Shown: one piece after another, positions 8,501-15,398 of the stretch | Layout of the letters: each line of letters opens with the position of its first letter | Position numbering within the stretch: position 1 is the first letter of the stretch | From: an uncultured Lachnospiraceae bacterium | GTDB taxonomy: Bacteria > Bacillota > Clostridia > Lachnospirales > Lachnospiraceae | Direction of reading: 5' to 3' | Assembly (NCBI GenBank): GCA_934394565.1 | Contig: CAKRQV010000003.1 | Location: 136,370-200,369 of the forward strand | DNA length: 64,000 nucleotides | The notes under the pieces: generated by a model | What the model was told of the DNA's origin: nothing | The model's database searches: none | Seen by the model: the letters and a program-made list of their open reading frames with translations, nothing else | Program-made: the position numbers and the translations under genes

Positions 8501-9599
8501 AAGGAAGAATATTTGCTTCCAGTTCTTTCGGATAGCTGGTCAGAATCCGGCAGCCATCTTTGGTTACAAGGATATCGTCTTCAATACGGATACCGCCGAT
8601 ACCCTCCAGATAGATACCCGGCTCGATGGTAAAGGTCATACCCTCTTCAAGTACCAGTTCATTTACGGAGGTAATGTACGGCTCCTCGTGTACGCTCAGA
8701 CCAAGACCATGTCCTGTTCTGTGCAGGAACTCTTTTCCATAGCCCTTTGCCGTGATGTAATCTCTGGCAGCAGCGTCGATCTCTCTGGCTTTGACACCCG
8801 GTCTTACCTTGGAGATAGCTGTAAGATTTGCCTGTCTTACAATTTCATAGATTTCCTCCAGCTTCGGATCCACTTCACCGATGAACATACATCTGGTGAT
8901 ATCGGACCAGTAATAGTTGTAGTACGCACAGAAATCCATCAGGACAACGTCGCCGTACTTGAATGCATAGTCGGCTGTCATGCCGTGCGGATTTGCTGAT
9001 TTGGCTCCACCAAGGACATAGATGATGATCTCATCAGAGGAGAATCCCGGATACTTTGACATAAAGGTAAATAACAGCATATACAGCTCATTCTCTGTCA
9101 TACCCGGTTTGATCAGCGGCTTAACATAAGCCAGCGCTTCGTCTACGATCTTTGCAGCGAACTGCATATACTCGATCTCCTGCTCGTCCTTATGCATCCG
9201 GAGCAGATCAACGGTATCTCCCATATCGATCAGCTCGTCTGCTCCCAGCTGGGCGAACATCTCTCCCTGTGCGATGGAGAAGTAACGTTTTTCTACGGCC
9301 AGCGTGTGGCATGCGCCTACGGCCTTTTTAACAGCTTCCAACGGGCCGTCTTCGTCCAGATAGGTAATCTCCGGTACCACTTTATTCATACAACCGGTAT
9401 CAACACTCGGATTGACCATGACTGCTTCTTCATTCTTTGCATCTAAAACCAGTCCGTAATATCTGTCATAAGGAATAATGTGGATGCCTGTCAGATAATA
9501 AATTACTGTCGGCTCTCCAACAATAGCTTTATCGATTCCTTTTTCCACGAGAATGCGACATGCATTTACCAATCTTTTTCTGATAACCTCATTTTCCAT
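8490..9599 (-). CDS. M24-family Xaa-Pro peptidase (prolidase/creatinase fold)
   Basis: This 369-residue two-domain protein has a creatinase-type N-terminal domain (about 1-130) and a pita-bread catalytic domain. Its metal ligands are all visible: the Asp pair in LMDFCAYYNYYWSDITR, His in HRTGHGLGLSVHE, and the Glu residues in FTIEPGIY and IRIEDD. These match M24B Xaa-Pro dipeptidases/aminopeptidases with two divalent metals; creatinase shares the fold, so a non-peptide C-N substrate is possible. AAGGAGGG precedes the ATG. A 15-bp motif shared with the mttB promoter region lies 37-51 bp upstream. If mttB acts on an N-methylated proline, a prolidase next to it makes sense (inference). Confidence 0.85.
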   Translation of the reverse strand: MENEVIRKRLVNACRILVEKGIDKAIVGEPTVIYYLTGIHIIPYDRYYGLVLDAKNEEAVMVNPSVDTGCMNKVVPEITYLDEDGPLEAVKKAVGACHTLAVEKRYFSIAQGEMFAQLGADELIDMGDTVDLLRMHKDEQEIEYMQFAAKIVDEALAYVKPLIKPGMTENELYMLLFTFMSKYPGFSSDEIIIYVLGGAKSANPHGMTADYAFKYGDVVLMDFCAYYNYYWSDITRCMFIGEVDPKLEEIYEIVRQANLTAISKVRPGVKAREIDAAARDYITAKGYGKEFLHRTGHGLGLSVHEEPYITSVNELVLEEGMTFTIEPGIYLEGIGGIRIEDDILVTKDGCRILTSYPKELEANILPFEK

Positions 9600-9635
9600 T
9601 TAACAAGCCCTCCTTTTGTGAATTTTTATTCTGTT

Positions 9636-9650
9636 TTTCACACACATGAT
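9636..9650. promoter_or_regulatory. 15-bp motif shared with the mttB promoter region (copy 1)
   Basis: TTTCACACACATGAT occurs here, upstream of the prolidase gene, and again exactly at 10608-10622 upstream of mttB. Around it (9600-9750) the DNA is very AT-rich. It is a candidate operator for one of the two XRE-cupin regulators nearby. Confidence 0.45.
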
Positions 9651-9752
9651 GATAGATACACCATATCATTCTTTGATCATTTTTACAATATTTGTGAAAT
9701 TTTTATCATTTTTTCATTATTTTGAATACTTTTTTGCTTTTTTTGCATAAAA

Positions 9753-9787
9753 AATCACCAATCAGAGATGCACTCTGACTGGCGATT
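9753..9787 (-). terminator. Rho-independent terminator of the XRE-cupin regulator
   Basis: The 15-nt arms 9753-9767 and 9773-9787 pair over their whole length (two G-T pairs) around a 5-nt loop. On the minus strand a run of six T follows. It lies 17 bp after the stop of the regulator at 9804-10364. Confidence 0.8.
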
Positions 9788-9803
9788 GTACCTAAGAATG
9801 TAT

Positions 9804-10364
9804 TTATTTTTGTACATCTTGCTGGTCTGGGCTATAATATCTGGTCCAGAAGGATACGCAGGGCGTTGTCGAACTGATATTTTTACAACTGTGCAGCGTA
9901 TGCCGCCGTACGATGATCGTATCCCCTTTATCTGTAATATAGGTCTCCCCGTTGATCGTGTGTTCCATTTTACCGGAAACGACAAAACCGACCTCATCGA
10001 AATTATGCTGCCACTCTTTACTACTGCCATTGTCTGGCTCAAGCGTCATCACCGTAAAATTATAATTTTTCTCACCGAAATCGATCTCTTCAAGCAGCAT
10101 TTCCGGCTCATCAATGACCACTGTACGGTCACAGGCACGGATCAGGATCTGCGGTTCATCGCTTTTTTCCAGCAAGTCACTGAAGGATGTATTCAGAACA
10201 GAACAGATTTTTTGCAGATTCTCCAGTGTCGGGCTTCGCAGACCTCTTTCTATATTACTGAGATTTCCGATGGAAAGCCCTGTCTTTTCCGACAGCTCTT
10301 TTAAGGTCATATTCCGTACTTTTCTGATATTTCGTAAATTTGCATGAATATTACTGTAATTCAT
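9804..10364 (-). CDS. XRE-family regulator with C-terminal cupin sensor
   Basis: The protein has 186 residues. The N-terminal helix-turn-helix (about 8-62) shows LKELSEKTGLSIGNLSNIER, the standard HTH_3 pattern. The C-terminal half (about 105-175) is a small cupin barrel with EWQHNFDEVGFVVSGKMEH and GDTIIVRRHTLHSCKN, ending in the usual WTRYYSP. This SinR/PuuR-like architecture senses small molecules and regulates a neighbouring catabolic gene. It is divergent from mttB, across a 306-bp gap holding the mttB promoter and a palindrome. TAGGAG precedes the ATG. Confidence 0.85.
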   Translation of the reverse strand: MNYSNIHANLRNIRKVRNMTLKELSEKTGLSIGNLSNIERGLRSPTLENLQKICSVLNTSFSDLLEKSDEPQILIRACDRTVVIDEPEMLLEEIDFGEKNYNFTVMTLEPDNGSSKEWQHNFDEVGFVVSGKMEHTINGETYITDKGDTIIVRRHTLHSCKNISSTTPCVSFWTRYYSPDQQDVQK

Positions 10365-10580
10365 ATCCGCACTCCTACTAAAAAAAATTGTGTCGCGTAA
10401 ATGGGTCTTTATTCGGATTATAAATAATGTATTTTACATATGCAACTATTTTTTCAAAAATTGTCCATTTTTTCACAATCTTTTTCTTTCCTTTTATATA
10501 TTTCGTCTATATTTTTCTGTATTTTCCGGCATTTCTTACAATTTTCCTTTTTTTTCAGATTTTTTCTTATGGATTATTGA

Positions 10581-10608
10581 TTTACATTTGTAAAAATGCT
10601 ATTATAAT
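10581..10608 (+). promoter_or_regulatory. Sigma-A-type promoter of mttB
   Basis: A -35 box TTTACA (10581-10586) and a perfect -10 box TATAAT (10603-10608) are separated by 16 bp. The expected start of transcription is near 10615, about 55 bp before the mttB ATG. Confidence 0.65.
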
Positions 10609-10617
10609 TTCACACAC

Positions 10618-10629
10618 ATGATATATCAT
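10618..10629. promoter_or_regulatory. Palindromic operator-like site overlapping the mttB transcription start
   Basis: ATGATATATCAT is a perfect 12-bp palindrome placed directly after the -10 box, the position of a repressor operator. It overlaps the end of the 15-bp motif repeated upstream of the prolidase gene (10608-10622). Confidence 0.5.
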
Positions 10630-10670
10630 TTACAAATACACAAATTCCATATATCAGGAGGAAGTATATT

Positions 10671-12098
10671 ATGGCTGTATTACCTAAAATGATGTATTTA
10701 ACTGACGCCCAGTTGGAAAAGCTTCACAGAAGCGGTGTTGAGATTCTGCAGACCTTCGGTATGCGTATCGAAGATCCTGCGATCCGCACGATGCTGGCAG
10801 AGCATGGCTGTACTGTCGAAGGTGACCGTGTCAAATTCACAGACACTCTCATCGATGCCACTGTAAAGAATCAGAAAAAGAACGTTACCATGACAACCCG
10901 CGGCGGCTATGCTGTAAACTTTGAGCTTGGCAAAACCTTCTCCCACAGCACCGGCGGCGCTCCTTTTATCTCCGATGCGCTCACCGGCAAACGTCGTGAA
11001 GCCAAAATGTCTGACCTGATCGATACGATCCGCGTCATGAACCAGTGTGATAATCTGACAATCCCGTGCGCACTCTGCTATCCCAGCGATATTCCTTCTG
11101 CTGTCACACAGCTTGAGCAGACTGCTGCCATGTTAAAATATTCCAAAAAACCGATCTATGGCCCTGGTCTGTCCTCTTCGACAAATGCCAGATATGTTGC
11201 TGAGCTGTTCAAGCTGTACTGCAACGGCGACCTGCAGGAGAACCCGATCGGTATGGTTGGTATCTCTCCGGAATCTCCGTTATTCCTGCCGAAAGAGATC
11301 ACCGATACCATGCGTCATATCATCGGCGCCGGTATCCCGACCAGTATCCTTTCCGCACCTGTAGCCGGATACTCCTCACCGATCACCGTGATCGGCTGTA
11401 TCGCCCAGTGCCATGCTGAAATCCTGGCCTTTGCTGCAGTTGCTTATCTGATGAACCCGAACTGTGTACTGTTCTACGGTTCCAGAACCTTCTTCCCGAG
11501 TATGCGTTCCAGCCAGTGCGCTATGGGACTTCCGGAAACCGGTATCTCCAGTGCGATCTGCGCTCAGTTAGCTACCTATCTGGGATGGATGTCCGATGTA
11601 TACGGTCTTACCTGTACCAGCTGTGCTCCTGATGAGCAGGCAGGTTATGAAAAGATGATCAATGGTCTGCTTCCGGCCATGGCAGGCGCTACGCTTGTTA
11701 CCGGCTTTGGCAGCACCGCTTCTGTTATGTGCTGTTCCCTCGCCCAGCTTGTTATGGACGATGATATCCTCGGCATGATCTACCGTGCACAGAGATCCTG
11801 CGAGGTAGATGAGGACAGCCTTGGTCTGGATGCAATCGCCGAAGTTATCAACGACGGCGAGATCTTCCTCGGCACAGAACATACCGTAATGCACTCCCGT
11901 TCTGAGATCTGGCTGCCGAATATCGGCTTTGATGGTTCCTGGGCTGACTGGACAAAGATGGGCGAAGTTCCGCTGACCGAGCTGGCGCAGAAGAAAGCGC
12001 TGGATATGCTCAAGAAGGACGAAGAGAATCCTGTAGATGCTTCCCTCGATGCAGAAGCCGCCAAAATCCTGGCAGCTGCAAGAGAAGAGCTGTTATAA
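10671..12098 (+). CDS. MttB-family (trimethylamine methyltransferase-like) corrinoid methyltransferase, non-pyrrolysine
   Basis: This 475-residue protein covers the whole MttB fold: HRSGVEILQTFGMRIEDPAI at the start, GGAPFISDALTG and FGSTASVMCCSLAQL further in, and the usual Ala/Glu-rich tail. Archaeal MttB needs pyrrolysine at an in-frame amber codon; this frame has no internal stop, so it belongs to the pyrrolysine-free group (MtgB, MtpB, MtcB). Those enzymes demethylate quaternary amines such as glycine betaine, proline betaine or carnitine onto a corrinoid protein. The corrinoid partner and its reactivase are not in this window. The gene is flanked by two XRE-cupin regulators and a prolidase. 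AGGAGGAAG precedes the ATG, and a strong hairpin follows. The substrate is not identifiable from sequence. Confidence 0.85.
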   Translation: MAVLPKMMYLTDAQLEKLHRSGVEILQTFGMRIEDPAIRTMLAEHGCTVEGDRVKFTDTLIDATVKNQKKNVTMTTRGGYAVNFELGKTFSHSTGGAPFISDALTGKRREAKMSDLIDTIRVMNQCDNLTIPCALCYPSDIPSAVTQLEQTAAMLKYSKKPIYGPGLSSSTNARYVAELFKLYCNGDLQENPIGMVGISPESPLFLPKEITDTMRHIIGAGIPTSILSAPVAGYSSPITVIGCIAQCHAEILAFAAVAYLMNPNCVLFYGSRTFFPSMRSSQCAMGLPETGISSAICAQLATYLGWMSDVYGLTCTSCAPDEQAGYEKMINGLLPAMAGATLVTGFGSTASVMCCSLAQLVMDDDILGMIYRAQRSCEVDEDSLGLDAIAEVINDGEIFLGTEHTVMHSRSEIWLPNIGFDGSWADWTKMGEVPLTELAQKKALDMLKKDEENPVDASLDAEAAKILAAAREELL

Positions 12099-12145
12099 AC
12101 AACCTCTACGCTTTTAACCAATCCTTTTCTTTTATGAGCCTTAAA

Positions 12146-12183
12146 GGAAAGCCCCTGCAGCCGTCCTGCTGCAGGGGCTTTCC
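12146..12183. terminator. Strong bidirectional hairpin terminator
   Basis: A perfect 15-bp GC-rich stem (12146-12160 with 12169-12183) has an 8-nt loop. It lies between the convergent mttB and XRE-cupin genes. T runs on either side are short, so termination relies on stem strength. Confidence 0.75.
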
Positions 12184-12187
12184 CTGT

Positions 12188-12733
12188 CTAAAACGTCAGC
12201 ACCACATGCAATACCAGCATGCCTTCTCCGACATTTCTGTACATATGTGCCTTATCCGAATCAAACCGTACAGAATCCTTTTCCTCCACCGTATACACGG
12301 CATTGTCTACCTCGAGCTGGAGACTGCCCTGGGACACCAGCACATACTCCCGTGTATGCTGACCGTGTCCGCCACTTGTATAGTTCTGCCCCGTCATGAT
12401 CTCTATCTGGTAGATCTCAAAATTCTTCTTTTCCTCCGGGGAAAACAGATTGTAAATCTGATACTGGCTTCTGCCCTCCTTAATCGGGCGCAAATCCTGC
12501 TGTCTTTGCAGCACAAAAGCATTCTGTGGCTCTTTCGTCAGTTCCTGAAGTTCAATATGCAGTCCGCTTGTGATCTTTCCAAGCACGCCAATCGATGGAT
12601 TGGCCTCTCCTCTCTCAATCTGCCCCAGCATACTCTTGCTGACACCCGTCTGATCTGCAAGCATATCCAGACTGATATTCTGCTGCTGCCGGATTTTTTT
12701 CAGATTGTATGCAATATTTTTCTGTAAGTCCAT
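12188..12733 (-). CDS. XRE-family regulator with C-terminal cupin sensor
   Basis: This 181-residue second copy of the architecture seen at 9804-10364 is clearly diverged from it. The HTH (about 10-65) shows LDMLADQTGVSKSMLGQIER. The cupin (about 110-180) has SGGHGQHTREYVLVSQGSLQ and ends in ISLHVVLTF-like strands. The frame is open up to 12892, but the ATG at 12733 has GAGG eight bases upstream and fits the family start MDLQKNIAYNLKKIR. It converges on mttB. It may control mttB, the prolidase or a distant target. Confidence 0.85.
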   Translation of the reverse strand: MDLQKNIAYNLKKIRQQQNISLDMLADQTGVSKSMLGQIERGEANPSIGVLGKITSGLHIELQELTKEPQNAFVLQRQQDLRPIKEGRSQYQIYNLFSPEEKKNFEIYQIEIMTGQNYTSGGHGQHTREYVLVSQGSLQLEVDNAVYTVEEKDSVRFDSDKAHMYRNVGEGMLVLHVVLTF

Positions 12734-12813
12734 ATCGTCTACCTCACCGCCTGCCATCATTGCATGTTTATGATCTGTTTCATATTTTAAGGAACACGCT
12801 TTGCAAAAATGAA

Positions 12814-12848
12814 AAAGCGCCCGTGTGATTTCCACACGGACGCCTTTG
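12814..12848 (-). terminator. Rho-independent terminator of the ABC-F gene
   Basis: The arms 12817-12827 and 12833-12843 pair with one mismatch, flanked by AAA/TTT, with T runs following on the minus strand. It lies about 110 bp after the ABC-F stop codon. Confidence 0.7.
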
Positions 12849-12953
12849 TCCTTTATGCCTGTCATTATTACCGAATTTCTGTTTTTTGTCAATAGCTTTT
12901 TTCCGTTAAAACGGGCAAAGCGTGCACTTTCTTTTTATTTTTCTGATCCATTT

Positions 12954-14741
12954 TTATTTTTTCTGTGCCTCAATAGCTTCCGCCAGTTCGTTTAAATACT
13001 CCCAGCGCTCCAACTTTTCTTCCAGAGCCTGTTCTTTCTGGGCCTTTTCTTTTTCCAGTTCTCCCAGTTTGACAAAATCTCTGGAAAACTGTACATATTC
13101 TTTCTCGATCTTTTCCAGTCTGTCTTCCAGTGCAGCGATATCGTCATCGATCGTCTCGTATTCTTTCTGCTCCTTATAGGAGAATTTAAGACGTTTCTCA
13201 TGGGTTTTTGCCATCTTTTCTTTTTTTTCTTCTTCCGGCTTCTCCGATACTTCCTGGGGATGGCGAATTTTATACATCTCGCGATATTCTGTATACCCAC
13301 CCTCATACTGCTGTAGATGACCGTCGCCTTCAAAAGCAAAGATCCTGTCCACCACGTTATCCAGAAAATACCGGTCGTGGGATACTGTAATGATGATACC
13401 CACAAAGCTGTCCAGATAATCCTCTAAAATCGTCAGTGTCGGAATATCCAGATCGTTCGTCGGCTCGTCGAGAATCAGCACATTCGGAGACTCCATCAGC
13501 ACCTTACACAGATACAGCCGGCGCAGTTCCCCTCCGGACAGCTTTTCCAGTGGCGTATACTGCATCGCAGAATCAAACAGGAATCTTTCCAGAAGCTGCG
13601 ACGCAGAGATCCGGCCATCCTTTGTCAGAATATATTCTGCCGTATCCTTGATATAATCGATCACCCGCTGTCTCTTATCCAGAATCGGTGTCTCCTGGGC
13701 AAAATAGCCGATCTTGATGGTCTCACCAATCTCAATCGTTCCCGCATCAGGCGTTTCCTGCCCGATCAGCATTTTCAATAATGTAGATTTACCGCAGCCG
13801 TTCGGGCCGATAATGCCCAGCCGCTGATTTTTCAGAAGAATATAGCTGAAATCCCGGATCAGCACTCTGTCACCATACGTCTTACAGATATGGGAAAATT
13901 CGATCGTCTTTTTACCCATACGGGTTTCTATGGAATCCAGCTCCACATGCTGCACCGGAGCCGGTGCTTTACCATTTTTGAGATCCTCGAGACGCTCCAG
14001 ACGGGCTCTCTGCTTTGTCGAACGGGCACGGCAGCCACGGCTGGCCCACTCTAACTCCATGCGCAGAATACTCTTTCTCTTGCGCTCACTGGCCATCTCC
14101 ATCTCCTCCCGCTGGGCTTTCATGTCCAGAAATCCCTCATAGCCCGCCGGATAGCTGTACAGACTGCCATGGTCGATCTCCAGGATCCGGTTCGTCACAC
14201 GATCCAGGAAATAGCGGTCATGCGTTACCATGACAACAACGCCCCGGAATGCTTTTAAATAGTCCTCCAGCCATACCACCATCTCATTGTCCAGATGGTT
14301 GGTCGGCTCATCGAGGACCAGCACATCGGTAGGATTTACAACTGCTCTTGCCAATGCCACACGCTTCTTCTGCCCGCCGGACAGATGAGTTACGCTGGTA
14401 TCATAGGCGGTAAAGCCCAGCCGGTTTAAAATACTCTTGGCTTCGCCTTCGATATTCCAGTCACCGGCGGCCTGTGCCATCACATAAGACAGTATGGTCT
14501 CCTCCTTTGGAAACTCCGGGTTCTGGGGAAGCCAGGTAATATGCAGATTGTTCTGCATCACGACCTTTCCCTCATCCGGCTGCTCTACACCGGCCAGGAT
14601 CCGCAGAAGCGTCGTCTTTCCCGTACCGTTGATACCAATAATCCCGATCTTGTCTCCCTCCTGAATCCCACAGGAAGCATCCTCAAAAACTGTCTTTTCT
14701 CCGTATACTTTGTGAATATGTTCTATTGTCAGCAGATTCAT
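12954..14741 (-). CDS. ABC-F family ATPase, Uup-like
   Basis: This 595-residue soluble protein has two ABC cassettes and no membrane segment. Cassette 1 has Walker A GINGTGKTTLL, signature LSGGQKKRVALARA and Walker B VLVLDEPTNHLD. Cassette 2 has GPNGCGKSTLLK, LSGGELRRLYL and VLILDEPTNDLD. The two are joined by the basic ABC-F linker. The C-terminal ~95 residues form a highly charged coiled coil like that of Uup. ABC-F proteins act on the ribosome or its assembly, and some protect it from antibiotics. The closeness to Uup argues for a housekeeping rather than a resistance role, but this is not certain. No partner permease is next to it. Confidence 0.9.
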   Translation of the reverse strand: MNLLTIEHIHKVYGEKTVFEDASCGIQEGDKIGIIGINGTGKTTLLRILAGVEQPDEGKVVMQNNLHITWLPQNPEFPKEETILSYVMAQAAGDWNIEGEAKSILNRLGFTAYDTSVTHLSGGQKKRVALARAVVNPTDVLVLDEPTNHLDNEMVVWLEDYLKAFRGVVVMVTHDRYFLDRVTNRILEIDHGSLYSYPAGYEGFLDMKAQREEMEMASERKRKSILRMELEWASRGCRARSTKQRARLERLEDLKNGKAPAPVQHVELDSIETRMGKKTIEFSHICKTYGDRVLIRDFSYILLKNQRLGIIGPNGCGKSTLLKMLIGQETPDAGTIEIGETIKIGYFAQETPILDKRQRVIDYIKDTAEYILTKDGRISASQLLERFLFDSAMQYTPLEKLSGGELRRLYLCKVLMESPNVLILDEPTNDLDIPTLTILEDYLDSFVGIIITVSHDRYFLDNVVDRIFAFEGDGHLQQYEGGYTEYREMYKIRHPQEVSEKPEEEKKEKMAKTHEKRLKFSYKEQKEYETIDDDIAALEDRLEKIEKEYVQFSRDFVKLGELEKEKAQKEQALEEKLERWEYLNELAEAIEAQKK

Positions 14742-14798
14742 CTATATTCTCTCCCGTTGTCTGCACAGCTTCCTGCTGCATATTTTTCATACATACTA

Positions 14799-14826
14799 CA
14801 GACTCCTGCAAGCCTGCAGGAGTCTG
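14799..14826 (-). terminator. Perfect 12-bp hairpin after the DUF5662 gene
   Basis: CAGACTCCTGCA (14799-14810) pairs perfectly with TGCAGGAGTCTG (14815-14826) around a 4-nt loop. No good T run follows on the minus strand, so it may be a weak terminator or an mRNA-end stabiliser. Confidence 0.45.
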
Positions 14827-14836
14827 CCTGAAAATT

Positions 14837-15394
14837 CTATCGTTTTCCCAGATATACATACCGTACATACTCGTACATGGCATCCTCGCCATCCTCGGCA
14901 AGGATCCGCAGAATATAGGACAGCTCCCTCTTTGTCTGTTCATGGACAAACCACAGCTTATCCTTATTCTTCTCATAATATTCCAGCGGCATCTGGTCGT
15001 TGTAGTTTTTGCCATTATACACCTGGGAAGCGCTGATCCGGTCCATGACCATCTCAGCCACATAGCGTCTTGGCATCCGGGCGCCTGCAAGGATCCGTTC
15101 ACCACGGTTCGGATCGTAGTCTACCCAGTATTCGTAATGGTGCTTGTTGCGTCCTTTATGATGCAGCCAGGACATCGACACGCCGGTGTCCTCCCGCTCA
15201 GCATTGTTCGGACTTCTGTTTCCCTGATAATAGCTGGCACCAACCAGAAACTCCGTGGGTGCATATTTTGACAGATCATGCATAAGTCCCTGTCTGTACA
15301 GACCAACTTTAAAACATTTCTGCATAACCAGAATTTTGTGTGTCGTGATCGTTTTTAAATGGTGCAAAGCGCCATACAGTGTTGGTTTTCTCAT
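14837..15394 (-). CDS. DUF5662 family protein
   Basis: This 185-residue soluble protein is rich in His and Tyr. The motifs GLMHDLSKYAPTEF and LHHKGRNKHHYEYW look like metal-binding HD-type elements, and the pattern fits the DUF5662 family of unknown function. A hydrolase role is possible from the His-Asp pair but is not shown. It starts 4 bp after the stop of the GH13-like gene and is probably co-transcribed with it. GAGTGAAG precedes the ATG. Confidence 0.65.
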   Translation of the reverse strand: MRKPTLYGALHHLKTITTHKILVMQKCFKVGLYRQGLMHDLSKYAPTEFLVGASYYQGNRSPNNAEREDTGVSMSWLHHKGRNKHHYEYWVDYDPNRGERILAGARMPRRYVAEMVMDRISASQVYNGKNYNDQMPLEYYEKNKDKLWFVHEQTKRELSYILRILAEDGEDAMYEYVRYVYLGKR

Positions 15395-15398
15395 GGCT

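Larger units (their letters stand above)
10365..10670. other. 306-bp AT-rich divergent control region upstream of mttB
   Basis: No gene is seen here. It holds the mttB promoter, the shared 15-bp motif (10608-10622), a 12-bp perfect palindrome just after the -10 box and an AGGAGGAAG ribosome site. The regulator on the other side must also start from here. The T-rich stretch 10440-10570 contains short open frames that I regard as chance. Confidence 0.6.

Noticed and set aside
10671..12098. Possible pyrrolysine (amber) codon in mttB
   Set aside because: The frame is continuous with no internal TAG and covers the whole family length, so this is the pyrrolysine-free type.
13208..14233. Several short plus-strand frames inside the ABC-F gene
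   Set aside because: They are antisense to a well-conserved gene and show no recognisable patterns.
12954..14741. ABC-F gene as an antibiotic-resistance determinant
   Set aside because: The long C-terminal coiled coil and overall pattern fit the housekeeping Uup type; nothing specific points to Vga/Lsa/OptrA-type protection.
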